This document shows, one piece after another, positions 19,156 through 29,191 of a stretch of 64,000 nt of DNA. A program made the translations under genes and the position numbers. The stretch covers positions 248,001 to 312,000 of the forward strand of contig NZ_FOLH01000003.1 in assembly GCF_900112235.1 (NCBI RefSeq). Direction: 5' to 3'. The notes below the pieces were generated by a model. It searched no databases. It saw nothing but the letters and a program-made list of their open reading frames with translations, and was not told where the DNA came from. The stretch's first letter is position 1, and each line of letters begins with the position of its first letter. Origin of the DNA: Marinospirillum celere (GTDB lineage: Bacteria; Pseudomonadota; Gammaproteobacteria; Pseudomonadales; Halomonadaceae).

Positions 19156-22100
19156 CTAGCTGGCAACCATAGCAGAAGCTTCTTCAAGGTCAACTGTCAC
19201 CAAACGGGAGACACCTGGCTCCTGCATGGTAACACCCATCAGTTGCTCAGCACTTTCCATGGCCTGTTTGTTGTGGGTAATGTAGATAAACTGAATGCGT
19301 TCAGACATCTCACGCACCAAGCGGGCATAGCGCCCTACGTTGGCATCATCCAAGGGCGCATCAACTTCATCCAGCATACAAAAAGGGGCTGGATTGAGTT
19401 CAAAAATTGAGAAAACCAGGGCCAGGGCGGTCAGGGCCTTTTCACCACCGGAAAGCAGGTGAATGGTTGCATTCTTTTTCCCGGGAGGACGCGCCATGAT
19501 GGCCACTCCCGTTTCCAGGAGGTCATCACCGGTCAGTTGCAGCCAGGCTGTGCCACCACCAAAAACTCGGGGAAAAAGCTCCTGGAGTCCACTGTTAACC
19601 TTTTCAAAAGTTTCCTTGAAGCGAAGCCGGGTTTCCCGGTCAATCCGGCGGATCGCTTGATCCAGAGTCTGCAAGGCAGAAGTTAACTCTTCATGCTGGG
19701 CATCCAGATAGCTTTTGCGCTCATACTGCTGATCGTACTCCTCAATGGCCGCGAGATTAATCGCACCCAGACGTTTGATGCGCGCTTGCGTATCTTCCAG
19801 CTCATGTTGCCAACGCGATTCGATTGCCTCTTCGGGTAGGGTTTCCAATACTTCCTTGAGACTTAACTCCTGTTCACGCAGGGTTTCCAGATGGTTGTCC
19901 CTTTTCACCATCAGGCCTTGTTGTTGCAGTCTTTCCTGTTCGAGCAGGTGGCGGAGTCGGTCCAGTTCCCGATCCTGCTGCCCCCGTTCCTGTTCGAGAA
20001 GACGCTGCTCTTCTTGAGCCTCTTGCTGTTGCTGACGGAGCTTTTGAACTTCTTCTTCCTGCTGCTGGTGTTGGGCAAGCAGCTCTTCCAGCTGCTCCAT
20101 TTGTTCATCACCCGGTTCTCTGGCAGCTAAGAGTTCCTGGGTCAGCTGCTGATGTTTTTCAGCATGGCTGGCCAACTGCTGTTGTAAGCGTTGCAGGGCT
20201 TGCCTGGCCGCGGCCTCTGAAGTAATCAGCTGCTGTTGTTTGATTTTGACTTCCTGCAAAGCCAGTTGCTGTTGCTTGACCAGCTGGCGTTTTTGGTCAC
20301 GTTCTAAACGCAGCTGCTCTCTCTGCTCTTGTTGTTGTTCGCGTTCTTCGCTGTTGGCTTCAACTTTAAGCAGGGCTTCCTGCCAGACTTCCCGGTCCTC
20401 TTGCAGAGTCTCCAGCAACTGCTGCTGCTCTTCTTCCAGAAGCTGCCGCTCTTCAGTTAACTGTTCGTGCCGCTCTTGCGCCGAATCCAGACGGGCCTCA
20501 AGGCTGGCGACCTGGCTGGCCAGCTCACTGCTTTGTTGCTGCAAGGGTTTGCGCACTTGGACTAGCTCTTGAAGTCTTGCTTCCTTGGTTTGCAGCTCTT
20601 CCTGAAGTTGGCTTTCCTGTTCTTTTAATTCCTGCCCCTCTTCTTCAAGCAGTTCGTTGCTTTCATGCAGCTGGCGAATTTCCTGTTGGCGCGCCAGCAC
20701 GCCGGTTGATCTGGCTCGGTTGGCCTGGAGGAGAAGACCGTCCGCAAAGACTCGTTCACCCTGGGGTGTGACCAGGCTTTGTCCCGGTTGAAGATGGTTA
20801 CGCTGAGCCCAGGCAGCAGCCAGATTCTCACAGGTTTGAATCGCATTTAAATGCCGCTGCAAACTCATAGGCAAGGTGGTTAAAGAGCGTATTTTAGCCA
20901 AGAGGCTCTGGGTAGAAACCTCCAGAGAGCCAGCAGCATGGCTGGTGTAGATTTTGAGGTCACCTGAGGGCAGGTCAACCAATTCCTGTATCCAGTCTTT
21001 GTCCAAGGGCACAGAAGACATAAGGGCTGCCATTTCGCCCAGCAAACAGGTTTCAACGGCTTTTTCCCAGCCAGGTTCGACATCCAGCAGCTCGCCTAGA
21101 CGCGGCCAGGAGTTCAGTTCACGCTCTTCCAGCCAGGAGTCCAGCTCAGCATCCTGGCCTTCCAGCTCAGCTTGTTGTAAAGCTTCCAGTGAGGCAAGTC
21201 GGCCCTGCTGCTGTTGTAGGCGGGTCGCTTGCTGTTGACTGCTTAAACGCAGCTGTTGTAGCTGCTGGTGAAGCGCTTCTTTGTCAGCGTTCAGCTGTTC
21301 TTCTTCATCATCCAGCTGTTGTCGACGTGCTTCCAGGCTTTCCTGTTCAAGTTGCAACTTGGCAAGCTGCTGCTCTGTTTCTTCAGAGGAAGGCAGTAGA
21401 CGTTGGTTTTCTGTTAAGCGTTGCAGCCGCTCACGCAGGCTTTGCAGACTTCGCTCATGCTGCTGGATTCGGGCCTGAGCCAGAGTGGCCTGACTTTGAT
21501 CTTTTTCGATACGGCTTAAAAAGGCTTCCCAACTGAGGTCCAACTGATGCAGGGCTGTTTCCACCTGATCCAGCTTTTCCTGCTCTAAAGCTTCGGCCTC
21601 GATTCTTTCTTCCAGCAGTGGCTGAACGTCTTCTAGTTGCTGCTGTAGTTGTTCCAGTTCTTCCTGGTCTTGCTCCAGCTCTTGATGCGCTTGTTGCTTT
21701 TCAAGCGCCAGAGTTTCCAGCTCTTGCTGCAGTTGGCGTTCCCGCTGCTGACGATGCTGCAGGCCTTGTTCAAGTCGTGCAATTTGAGCACTGGTTGAGG
21801 TTAGCTGCTGTTGAGAGGTATCCAGGTGTTCGCTGGCTGCGGCTTGGCGCTCGCGGCTGGCTTCCAGGCGGGCTTCACCCTGGCGCAGTTTGGCCAGGCA
21901 GGCTTCCTGCTGGAGTTCATATTCAGCAATCTGTTCAAGCACACTCACTAGGCGCTGATCGGCTTCACGCCAGCGCAAGACCGCCAATTCAGATTTATAT
22001 TTACGCTCATTAGCTTTGAGCTGCTGGTAGCGGCGGGCTGCTTCTGCCTGGCGTCCCAGACGCTCCAATTGGCGGCCCAGCTCTTCACGCACATCTTCCA

Positions 22101-22680
22101 GCCGCTCAAGGTTGTCTTGAGTCCGTCTGATTCTATTTTCGGTTTCCCGCCTTCTTTCCTTGTACTTGGAAATACCGGCTGCTTCTTCCAGATAAACACG
22201 CAGCTCTTCGGGACGTGCCTCTATCAAGCGTGAAATCATACCCTGTTCAATGATCGCGTAGCTGCGGGCACCCAGACCGGTGCCCAGAAACAGGTCGGTT
22301 ATATCACGTCGGCGGCATTTACTGCCATTGAGAAGGTAGTTGGATTGGGCATCACGGGTGACCACACGCTTGACCGAAATTTCAGCATACTGGGCGTAGG
22401 CGCCGCCCAGCTTGCCTTCGGAATTATCGAACAGGAGTTCGATGGAGGCCTGCCCCACCGGTTTACGATTACGCGAGCCATTAAAAATGACATCCGTCAT
22501 AGATTCGCCGCGCAGGTATTTGGCTGAGGACTCACCCATCACCCAACGGACTGCATCGATGACATTAGACTTGCCGCAGCCATTAGGCCCGACAATTGCT
22601 GTCATATTGCTTTTAAAGCTTACCGTGGTGGGGTCCACAAAGGATTTGAACCCCGCCAGCTTGATGGATTTTAGCCGCAT
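19156..22680 (-). CDS. smc: Chromosome segregation protein SMC
   Basis: SMC is the ATPase core of the condensin-like complex that compacts and separates the chromosome. The 1174-residue product has the N-terminal Walker A (GPNGCGKSN, residues 31-39), two long coiled-coil arms very rich in Gln, Glu and Leu (about 170-490 and 640-990), a hinge (about 500-640, including ERVFADGLLL), and the C-terminal signature LLSGGEKALTALALVF with Walker B CMLDEVDAPLDDAN. It begins 28 bases after ccmI on the opposite side of the ccm/smc boundary, on the same strand. Family identity is certain. Many long antisense readings here are by-products of the repetitive coiled coil. Confidence 0.98.
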   Translation of the reverse strand: MRLKSIKLAGFKSFVDPTTVSFKSNMTAIVGPNGCGKSNVIDAVRWVMGESSAKYLRGESMTDVIFNGSRNRKPVGQASIELLFDNSEGKLGGAYAQYAEISVKRVVTRDAQSNYLLNGSKCRRRDITDLFLGTGLGARSYAIIEQGMISRLIEARPEELRVYLEEAAGISKYKERRRETENRIRRTQDNLERLEDVREELGRQLERLGRQAEAARRYQQLKANERKYKSELAVLRWREADQRLVSVLEQIAEYELQQEACLAKLRQGEARLEASRERQAAASEHLDTSQQQLTSTSAQIARLEQGLQHRQQRERQLQQELETLALEKQQAHQELEQDQEELEQLQQQLEDVQPLLEERIEAEALEQEKLDQVETALHQLDLSWEAFLSRIEKDQSQATLAQARIQQHERSLQSLRERLQRLTENQRLLPSSEETEQQLAKLQLEQESLEARRQQLDDEEEQLNADKEALHQQLQQLRLSSQQQATRLQQQQGRLASLEALQQAELEGQDAELDSWLEERELNSWPRLGELLDVEPGWEKAVETCLLGEMAALMSSVPLDKDWIQELVDLPSGDLKIYTSHAAGSLEVSTQSLLAKIRSLTTLPMSLQRHLNAIQTCENLAAAWAQRNHLQPGQSLVTPQGERVFADGLLLQANRARSTGVLARQQEIRQLHESNELLEEEGQELKEQESQLQEELQTKEARLQELVQVRKPLQQQSSELASQVASLEARLDSAQERHEQLTEERQLLEEEQQQLLETLQEDREVWQEALLKVEANSEEREQQQEQREQLRLERDQKRQLVKQQQLALQEVKIKQQQLITSEAAARQALQRLQQQLASHAEKHQQLTQELLAAREPGDEQMEQLEELLAQHQQQEEEVQKLRQQQQEAQEEQRLLEQERGQQDRELDRLRHLLEQERLQQQGLMVKRDNHLETLREQELSLKEVLETLPEEAIESRWQHELEDTQARIKRLGAINLAAIEEYDQQYERKSYLDAQHEELTSALQTLDQAIRRIDRETRLRFKETFEKVNSGLQELFPRVFGGGTAWLQLTGDDLLETGVAIMARPPGKKNATIHLLSGGEKALTALALVFSIFELNPAPFCMLDEVDAPLDDANVGRYARLVREMSERIQFIYITHNKQAMESAEQLMGVTMQEPGVSRLVTVDLEEASAMVAS

Positions 22681-22708
22681 GCCTGTCCGTGCCGGTGGTT
22701 AACAGCCG

Positions 22709-23935
22709 CTATTGTAGTTGCTGGTTGATCTCCACCTCAACCCGTTGCTGACCCCGCACTTCCAAAACTTCTGTTTGACCCTGCCAATCGCCTTCTTGAG
22801 CCTGAGGTTGACCCGAGTGAGAAACCCTGGCCTGGATCACTACCTCTTCAGCAGATGACAGGTTGTTATCGCTGGTCATGGCATGCTGATCACTCAAAAA
22901 GATGGTGGCTGGCAAATCAGAAACGCGAACACGGGTTACTGCAACTGGCGCACCGCCACTTTGTCCTTGAGGGTGAGCAAAGATAAAAACCGTAGCCCGT
23001 GGATCAACCAAAAGGCTGGCTGCATTACTCAGGCTAACACTAACCGTAAAACCAGGGCCTTCTTCATCCAGTGGCTCCATACCCAGGCGCTCACGCGTTT
23101 CATTAATACCTTCACGCAGCGATTGGCGGGCATCGGCACTATCAACACGACGTAGTGCTCTTTCCCAGTAGCGGCGGGCATCATCCCATTCCTGCTGCTG
23201 GTAGGCTGCCATCCCCAACAGACTCATCACAGCGGGTTCATTGGCATCCAGCTCTCTGGCCTGATCAATCAAATCCTGAACCCGTGAGCTGATGACATTA
23301 CCGTCAGCAAAGTAGAGTGCCTGGGCTTTTTGTGCCAAAAGGCGGGCATTGGGTCCGCGTATTCTAAGCAGCTCACTCATGGCGTCGGCAGCGTCTTCCA
23401 GGCGGCCCATATCCATATAAATACGCCCAAGAAGCGACCAGCCTTCGATATCGTCAGGATTAGCCTTCACCGTTTCTTCCAAACGACGCAGGAGGCTACC
23501 AAAATCCTGCTGGCCTTCTCGAATCAATTCCTGCTGGGAAAAATAGGTTTGCAAAGCAGGCGCATAACCCACCTGAGTATACACAAACCAACCACTTGAA
23601 AGGCCTGCGCCCATCACCAGAACAATGCCTGCGATGACCATTTTCTTGCCAGGCAGCTGCCAGGGCTTGCTGGTTTGCCCGTCAGCATCATCCAACAGCA
23701 GATCTTCAATTTCCCGTTTGTAAAGCGGGTAGTCTTCTTGCTCGATCAGACCTTCTTCAAGGTCTTGTTCCAACTGTGCCAGCTTTTGCTTGTAAATATC
23801 GATGTTGGCCAACTGTCTTGCATTTTGTTGGGCAAGGAGCTGCTCTGTGAGTTTTTCCCTGCGCAGTGCCGGCCAAATCAGAAAAAGTGCGGTCAACACT
23901 GCCAACAGGACCATACCGATCCATAATCCAGTCAT
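22709..23935 (-). CDS. ccmI: Cytochrome c maturation protein CcmI
   Basis: CcmI holds apocytochrome c for haem ligation by CcmF/H. The 408-residue product has two transmembrane helices (about 2-22 and 99-119), between them a cytoplasmic helical loop (LLAQQNARQLANIDIYKQKLAQLEQDLEEG), and a periplasmic TPR domain (DIEGWSLLGRIYMDMGRLEDAADAMSELLRI, EPAVMSLLGMAAYQQQEWDDARRYWERAL) followed by a beta-rich C-terminal region. Its ATG overlaps the ccmH stop by ATGA. It is the last gene of the ccmA-I operon. Confidence 0.93.
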   Translation of the reverse strand: MTGLWIGMVLLAVLTALFLIWPALRREKLTEQLLAQQNARQLANIDIYKQKLAQLEQDLEEGLIEQEDYPLYKREIEDLLLDDADGQTSKPWQLPGKKMVIAGIVLVMGAGLSSGWFVYTQVGYAPALQTYFSQQELIREGQQDFGSLLRRLEETVKANPDDIEGWSLLGRIYMDMGRLEDAADAMSELLRIRGPNARLLAQKAQALYFADGNVISSRVQDLIDQARELDANEPAVMSLLGMAAYQQQEWDDARRYWERALRRVDSADARQSLREGINETRERLGMEPLDEEGPGFTVSVSLSNAASLLVDPRATVFIFAHPQGQSGGAPVAVTRVRVSDLPATIFLSDQHAMTSDNNLSSAEEVVIQARVSHSGQPQAQEGDWQGQTEVLEVRGQQRVEVEINQQLQ

Positions 23936-24435
23936 GAGGAACCCTTAGAATTGGATGTTGATGTTTGTTCCGAATCCAGCTCAAGAATCTTCTTCAGCTT
24001 CAGTTGACGTTCAGAAAGAGATTCTCCGGTGCCCGGCGGATCTTCTTTGCTGCGTGACCTTGCCAAAAATACCAACAGCAAAAGGCCGCCCACAATTAAG
24101 ACAGGAGGCAAAAACCAGAGTAGCCAGGTATCCTGGCGAACCGGCGGGCGATAGTGAATAAATTCACCAAAACGCGATTTCAAGTATTCAAAAACCTCAT
24201 CATCGGTATAGCCTTCTTCGAGCAATCGATAGAGTTCCTGGCGCATATCAAAGGCACTGGGTGACTCAGAATCGATGATGCTTTGGTTTTCACACATGGG
24301 GCAGCGCAGAACAGCACCCAGCTCATGAAACCTGGCTCTTTTTTCTTCACTGCTGAAATCATAAAGCTCAATAGCCGCATGACTTAACGGGGCTATCCAG
24401 AGCAGCATTAGAGCAATTAGTAAGCGTTTTGCCAT
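23932..24435 (-). CDS. ccmH: Cytochrome c maturation protein CcmH (thiol oxidoreductase subunit)
   Basis: This 167-residue membrane protein reduces apocytochrome thiols before haem attachment. It has a signal peptide (to about residue 20), then the family motif LRCPMCENQSI with the redox cysteines 45 and 48, the CcmH three-helix segment (MRQELYRLLEEGYTDDEVFEYLKSRFGEFIHYRPP) and one C-terminal transmembrane helix (LLWFLPPVLIVGGLLLLVFLA). It is the short CcmH form, with the TPR part encoded separately as ccmI. It overlaps ccmG by 19 bases and ccmI by 4. Confidence 0.94.
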   Translation of the reverse strand: MAKRLLIALMLLWIAPLSHAAIELYDFSSEEKRARFHELGAVLRCPMCENQSIIDSESPSAFDMRQELYRLLEEGYTDDEVFEYLKSRFGEFIHYRPPVRQDTWLLWFLPPVLIVGGLLLLVFLARSRSKEDPPGTGESLSERQLKLKKILELDSEQTSTSNSKGSS

Positions 24436-24956
24436 TTGCGCACCTCCGGAAGGATAACTTCATCAACCATCCGGGCCGTAATTTCACCGGATACGTGATA
24501 GCGAACAATACCTTCCTTGTCGATCAAAAAGGTTTCTGGGGCTCCATAAACACCCAGATCAAAAGCCAAAGCACGTACGCCATCTGGCTCATAAAGATTG
24601 ACTGTATAAGGATTACCCAACTGGCTCAGGTATCTAAAAGCCTTAGGGCGCTCATCCTTATAGTTAAGTCCAACAACAGGAACTCCTTCTTTGGCCAGGC
24701 GCAGAATTTCATCATGTTCTTCATAGCAGGCAGGACACCAGCTACCCCAAACATTGATTAGAAAGACTTCACCCAGCAAATCGTCACGGGTTACTTTCAG
24801 CTCTTCATTATCCAGGCGAGGCATGGAAAACTCAGGCAAAGGCTTATTGAGCAAAGCGGATTCCCTGGCCGATGGATCCATCCCCAAGCCTTTGTAAAGG
24901 AAGACACCCAAACCCATAAAAATAATCAAAGGCAAGAAAAGCAATGCACGTTTCAT
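24417..24956 (-). CDS. ccmG: Thiol:disulfide interchange protein CcmG/DsbE
   Basis: CcmG is a periplasmic membrane-anchored thioredoxin that keeps apocytochrome c and CcmH reduced. The 179-residue product has an N-terminal anchor (about 4-22), the usual pre-fold segment (LLNKPLPEFSMPRLD), the active site VWGSWCPACYEEH (cysteines 74 and 77), and the thioredoxin-fold cis-proline region YGAPETFLIDKEGIVRYH. It lies 14 bases after ccmF and overlaps ccmH. Confidence 0.95.
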   Translation of the reverse strand: MKRALLFLPLIIFMGLGVFLYKGLGMDPSARESALLNKPLPEFSMPRLDNEELKVTRDDLLGEVFLINVWGSWCPACYEEHDEILRLAKEGVPVVGLNYKDERPKAFRYLSQLGNPYTVNLYEPDGVRALAFDLGVYGAPETFLIDKEGIVRYHVSGEITARMVDEVILPEVRKWQNAY

Positions 24957-24970
24957 CTTTCAGCTCCGAA

Positions 24971-26953
24971 TCAATCTGCCTGCCTGGCCTGGGTCAACTT
25001 ATCACCTGAGGCTTCAGGCACACGAATCCGGTAACGACGATCCATCACGGCCAGAATAGCTGCCAGCCCAGCAATAAATGAGCCCCACCAGATCCAACGC
25101 ACAAAAGGCTTGTAATGAATACGCATAGCATAGGCATCATCCGCAACGGGTTCACCCATGGCAACATAGATATCCTTCAAGGGACCCCAATCAATGGAAA
25201 CCTGAGTCATGGGCATGCCCCTAACGTGATACATGCGCTTTTCAGGGCGGAAGGTTCTTTGCAGACGACCGTTGGGATTACGCATTTCCACAACGGCTGT
25301 ATCGGCTGAAAAGTTAGGGCCTTCGCGCTCACCCAGCGAAACCAGAGTAAATTCATAGCCCTTCACTGTCACAGGCTCACCGATCGCCATGCGAACATCA
25401 CGCTCTTCGCCATAGTTGGAAACCATGGTCACACCCAGCACGATCAAAGCAGCGCCCAGGTGCCCTCCATACATGCCCCAACGGCTGAGGGTAATTCCTT
25501 TCCAGCCTTTCTTGGTACGTGAGGTCTCCCACATGTCTCGGAAGGTAGTGGTGACAATCCACAAAACCAGTGTCAGACCCAAGGCAACCCAAAGATTCCA
25601 GCTACCATCATAGACCCAGGGTAGAACTGCAAAGCCCAGCACCAAGGTAATTGCACCGGCCAGCCAGATTTTTTTCCTGAGCTTATCCAGACGCATGGAT
25701 TTCCAGTCGGTTAAGGGGCCCAGACCCATAAACACACCAAGCAACAGCATCTGGGGGACAAAAAGCGCATTAAAGTAGGGAGGGCCTACCGAAATCTTAC
25801 CAAGATTCAGCGCATCCATAATCAAGGGGTACACGGTTCCCAAAAGAACCGTTAGGGTTGCCACCACGAGAATGACATTGTTGGCCAGCAAAAAGACATC
25901 TTTGGAAATCAACGAATAGCTGGCTCTGGCTTTCAGGGTCGGCACGCGCAGTGCATAAACAAGCAGGGACAAGCCTATAGTGGCCCCTAGTAGCATCAGG
26001 AGGAACAGCCCCCGATCAGGATCATTGGCAAAGGCATGAACGGAATTGAGTACACCAGAACGTACCAGGAAAAAGCCTAGTAAACTGGTTGAGAAGGTCG
26101 CTATGGCAAGTAGAACCGTCCAACTCTTAAAGAGTCCCCGCTTTTCTGTTACAGCCAGGGTATGCATCAATGCTGTACCCAGAAGCCAGGGAAGCAGGGA
26201 AGCATTTTCAACAGGGTCCCAGAACCACCAGCCGCCCCAGCCGAGTTCGTAGTAGGCCCACCAGGAGCCCAGGGCAATACCGGCAGTCAGAAAAGCCCAG
26301 GCCACAGATGTCCAGGGACGTGACCATCTGGCCCAAGCCGTATCCAGCTTACCACTCCACAGAGCAGCCAAAGCAAAGGCAAAAGTCACCGCAAAGCCAA
26401 CATAGCCCATATAGAGCATGGGCGGGTGGAAAATAAGGCCGGGGTCCTGAAGCAGAGGGTTCAAATCAGCCCCATCGGTCGGAATACGGGGCAGATAACG
26501 ATCAAAGGGATTGGATGTCAATATCACAAACAGCATCATACCAATGCTGACAAATCCGAGTACTGAAAGCACACGAGCCAAAACTTCTACCGGTAACCCC
26601 TTGGACAGACTGACGGCAAAGGTCCAGCCAGCCAGTATCCACAACCAGAGCAAAAGTGAACCTTCATGCGCCCCCCAAACTGCACTGAACTTGTAATACC
26701 AGGGCAGAGCTGAATTGGAGTTGTTGGCAACATAGGCGACACTAAAATCATCAACCAGGAAACTAGCCGTCAGAAATGCAAAACTGACCGTTAGCAGGGC
26801 AAACTGGGCCCAGGCAGCAGGTTGCGCATAGGCCAGCCACAGTGGCTGGCGAGTCATGCTACCTGCAAGGGGCATCAGTGCTTGAACACTGGCCATAACC
26901 AGGGCGAGAATCAGGGCAAACTGCCCCAGCTCCGGTAAATAGAGTATATCCAT
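24971..26953 (-). CDS. ccmF: Haem lyase CcmF
   Basis: CcmF transfers haem from holo-CcmE to apocytochrome c. The 660-residue polytopic protein has about 15 membrane helices and the haem-handling WWD domain (WGGWWFWDPVENASLLPWLLG) with the conserved flanking histidines (GAHEGS early, MHTLAVTEKRG after the WWD). The ATG at 26953 is preferred to a TTG one codon upstream. The end has the large periplasmic beta domain (YEFTLVSLGEREGPNF) and a last helix. Second gene of the haem-ligation half of the operon after ccmE. Confidence 0.97.
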   Translation of the reverse strand: MDILYLPELGQFALILALVMASVQALMPLAGSMTRQPLWLAYAQPAAWAQFALLTVSFAFLTASFLVDDFSVAYVANNSNSALPWYYKFSAVWGAHEGSLLLWLWILAGWTFAVSLSKGLPVEVLARVLSVLGFVSIGMMLFVILTSNPFDRYLPRIPTDGADLNPLLQDPGLIFHPPMLYMGYVGFAVTFAFALAALWSGKLDTAWARWSRPWTSVAWAFLTAGIALGSWWAYYELGWGGWWFWDPVENASLLPWLLGTALMHTLAVTEKRGLFKSWTVLLAIATFSTSLLGFFLVRSGVLNSVHAFANDPDRGLFLLMLLGATIGLSLLVYALRVPTLKARASYSLISKDVFLLANNVILVVATLTVLLGTVYPLIMDALNLGKISVGPPYFNALFVPQMLLLGVFMGLGPLTDWKSMRLDKLRKKIWLAGAITLVLGFAVLPWVYDGSWNLWVALGLTLVLWIVTTTFRDMWETSRTKKGWKGITLSRWGMYGGHLGAALIVLGVTMVSNYGEERDVRMAIGEPVTVKGYEFTLVSLGEREGPNFSADTAVVEMRNPNGRLQRTFRPEKRMYHVRGMPMTQVSIDWGPLKDIYVAMGEPVADDAYAMRIHYKPFVRWIWWGSFIAGLAAILAVMDRRYRIRVPEASGDKLTQARQAD

Positions 26954-26974
26954 CAAAAGTACACCCAGTCGTTT

Positions 26975-27451
26975 TTAGTAGTCGTCAGAAGAATTCTTTT
27001 TGGCGAAAGGAGAGTGGTCAGGCATCTTGCCCGCTGCTTTTAAGGCTTCGGCAACTTCTGGCGGCATATAGTTTTCATCATGACGCGCCAGAACCTGAGA
27101 GGCGACCAGTTCGTTCTGATCATTCAAATGACCCACAGCAACAACCCCTTGACCTTCACGAAAGAGGTCAGGAAGTATCTTGTCATAAGTAATCCAAATA
27201 TCTTCATTATGATCAGTCACTGCAAAGCGTACCAAGAGACTGTCGGGATCTCTTTTCACACTGCCTTCAACAACCATTCCGCCAGCTCGAATTTGACGAT
27301 CCTTAGGCGCATCACCCGCTGCTATCTGGGTGGGCGCGTAGAACAGATTGATATTGGCGCTCAAGGCATTGAGTGTCAGGCCAACAGCCAGCGAAATACC
27401 CACCAACATCAGACCCAGCAGCCAGAGTTTTTGCTTTCTTTTGGGTGTCAT
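26975..27451 (-). CDS. ccmE: Haem chaperone CcmE
   Basis: CcmE binds haem covalently and carries it to CcmF. The 158-residue product has a basic N-terminus, one membrane anchor (about 9-29, [20 protein letters not shown]), a beta-barrel OB domain ([40 protein letters not shown]) and the haem-binding motif [14 protein letters not shown], with histidine about 124 matching the E. coli haem-linking histidine. The start overlaps the ccmD stop (ATGA). Confidence 0.96.
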   Translation of the reverse strand: MTPKRKQKLWLLGLMLVGISLAVGLTLNALSANINLFYAPTQIAAGDAPKDRQIRAGGMVVEGSVKRDPDSLLVRFAVTDHNEDIWITYDKILPDLFREGQGVVAVGHLNDQNELVASQVLARHDENYMPPEVAEALKAAGKMPDHSPFAKKNSSDDY

Positions 27452-27666
27452 ACTTGCTCACCTTGTTGCTCAGTGATAGAAGAATTAGCTTGTTGCTTGG
27501 CTTCGCGCCGCAATTGACGCTGCAATTGCAGGCGGGTTGCCTTGAAGTTCCACCAGGGCAAAATAATATTGAGAAGCATCAGCAGCAGACTAATTGCGAA
27601 AGCACTCCACACATAAAGGGCATGGCCCCCCATATTGAAGAAGTCGGACAAGCTATCGAAATACAT
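27448..27666 (-). CDS. ccmD: Haem exporter small subunit CcmD
   Basis: CcmD is a small single-pass protein that helps release holo-CcmE from CcmABC. The 72-residue product has the family start ([26 protein letters not shown]) and a basic cytoplasmic tail ([14 protein letters not shown]). Its place between ccmC and ccmE, three bases after ccmC and overlapping ccmE, confirms the call. Confidence 0.92.
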   Translation of the reverse strand: MYFDSLSDFFNMGGHALYVWSAFAISLLLMLLNIILPWWNFKATRLQLQRQLRREAKQQANSSITEQQGEQV

Positions 27667-27669
27667 GGT

Positions 27670-28419
27670 TCACTTCCGTTGCAATAATTCTTTCACCCAA
27701 CCGGCTTTATATTCCCGCTTGAGAACCTCGGCACGTGCTCTGAGAATCACAGACCACCCCAACAGCGCATAGAAGCCCAACAGCATAATCAGCAAGGGAA
27801 CCCACATGGAAGCAGGCATCGCAGGCTTTTCAGTAAGGGTAAAGGTGGCTGGCTGATGCAGGGTATACCACCAGTCCACCGAATACTTGATGATGGGAAT
27901 ATTGATGACCCCAACAATGGCCAAGAGCGCACAGGCTTTGGCAGCCACTTCCTGAGGTTGCAGGGCTTCGCGTAAAGCGATTACCCCTAAATACAAGAAG
28001 AACAAAATCAGCATCGAAGTCAGCCGTGCATCCCACATCCACCAGGTTCCCCAGGTAGGAACTCCCCAAATAGCACCTGTTAACAGGGCTAGAAAGGTCA
28101 TGGTTGCACCAAAGGGTGCCAAAGACTGGGCAACCACGTCGGCCATTTTCATCTTCCAGACCAGGAGCACCACACCGGCAACAGCCATCATGATATAAAC
28201 TGATTGGGCCAAGAAGGCGGCTGGTACATGGATGTAGATAATCCGAAAACTATTGCCCTGTTGATAATCTGCAGGTGCAAAGGCCAAGCCCCAAACCAGG
28301 CCCACACCTAGAAAGACGACAGCAGCCCCAGCAAACCAGGGTAGCCAGCTCCCGGTAATCTGGTAAAACCATTTGGGAGAACCCAGACGGTGATAGAGGG
28401 TTTTAAGCCATTTCCACAC
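27670..28419 (-). CDS. ccmC: Haem exporter subunit CcmC
   Basis: CcmC loads haem onto CcmE. The GTG at 28419 is chosen: GAGGT lies about seven bases upstream and the resulting 249 residues start [15 protein letters not shown], as is usual for the family; a longer in-frame reading from 28476 would overlap ccmB. Six transmembrane helices are visible, with the haem-binding WWD motif [15 protein letters not shown] and conserved periplasmic histidines ([15 protein letters not shown]). Confidence 0.95.
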   Translation of the reverse strand: MWKWLKTLYHRLGSPKWFYQITGSWLPWFAGAAVVFLGVGLVWGLAFAPADYQQGNSFRIIYIHVPAAFLAQSVYIMMAVAGVVLLVWKMKMADVVAQSLAPFGATMTFLALLTGAIWGVPTWGTWWMWDARLTSMLILFFLYLGVIALREALQPQEVAAKACALLAIVGVINIPIIKYSVDWWYTLHQPATFTLTEKPAMPASMWVPLLIMLLGFYALLGWSVILRARAEVLKREYKAGWVKELLQRK

Positions 28420-28456
28420 GTTAACTACCTCAACACAGCAAGTCGCATTTTTTAAT

Positions 28457-29191
28457 TTATTCGCCCGAAACAGCAATTTTAAGGCCCGCTGCTATGGCCC
28501 AGGGAGCCAGGGTAATCGCCAAAGCAGCCAAAGCACCCAAAAGTGACAAGTGAGCCATGGCCGAGCCACCACTGATTGCTGCTTGCATTGCGCCGGTTCC
28601 AAAAATCAGCACAGGTATATAAAAGGGCAACACCAGCAGCGTCATCAAAACCCCTGATTTGCCAACCCCAGCCGTTAAAGCTGCACCTATGGCACCCACC
28701 AGGCTCAAAGCCAAGCTACCCAGCAACAAGGCCAGCATCATCACGCCCTGAGCTTCCCAGGGCAGGTAGAGCATGATCCCCAAAAAAGGCGAAAGCAAGA
28801 TCAAGGGCAGGCTCGACAACAACCAGTGAACGCCCAGTTTAGCCAGTGCCAGAGGGGCCAGCGGATAGCCTGTGACTAGCTGTTGCTCAAGGGAGCCATC
28901 CAACAAGTCTGGCCTGAACAGGGCATCCAGAGACATTAAGGTTGCCAAAAGAGCTGCCACCCAAAGTACACCTGGCGCTACAGGGGCGAGGATATCCTCA
29001 GTAGGTGAAATGCCCAGCGGAAAGAGAACCACCACCAGCGCAAAAAACACCAGGGGGTTAACCAAATCACCCCGACGCCTGACCTGCATTCGCCACTCAC
29101 GCCCCAAAGCTGCTTTAAAGACAGCAAAAAGACCTGGCAAGTTCGCAGGTTTTTGCTTTAAGCGACAAAAAGCCGCAGCAGGCTTATTCAT
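28457..29191 (-). CDS. ccmB: Haem exporter subunit CcmB
   Basis: CcmB is the membrane part of the CcmAB ABC module that powers release of holo-CcmE. The 244-residue product has six hydrophobic helices and family segments such as [40 protein letters not shown] and [16 protein letters not shown]. The ATG at 29191, with AAGGAAG about eight bases upstream, is used as the start; it overlaps the end of ccmA by eight bases. The N-terminus is somewhat longer than in E. coli. Confidence 0.93.
   Translation of the reverse strand: MNKPAAAFCRLKQKPANLPGLFAVFKAALGREWRMQVRRRGDLVNPLVFFALVVVLFPLGISPTEDILAPVAPGVLWVAALLATLMSLDALFRPDLLDGSLEQQLVTGYPLAPLALAKLGVHWLLSSLPLILLSPFLGIMLYLPWEAQGVMMLALLLGSLALSLVGAIGAALTAGVGKSGVLMTLLVLPFYIPVLIFGTGAMQAAISGGSAMAHLSLLGALAALAITLAPWAIAAGLKIAVSGE

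Noticed and set aside
19459-22013. Many long open frames on the + strand across smc
   Set aside because: They are Ser/Cys/Arg- or Leu/Phe-rich antisense readings of the repetitive Gln/Glu/Leu coiled-coil codons and match no protein family.
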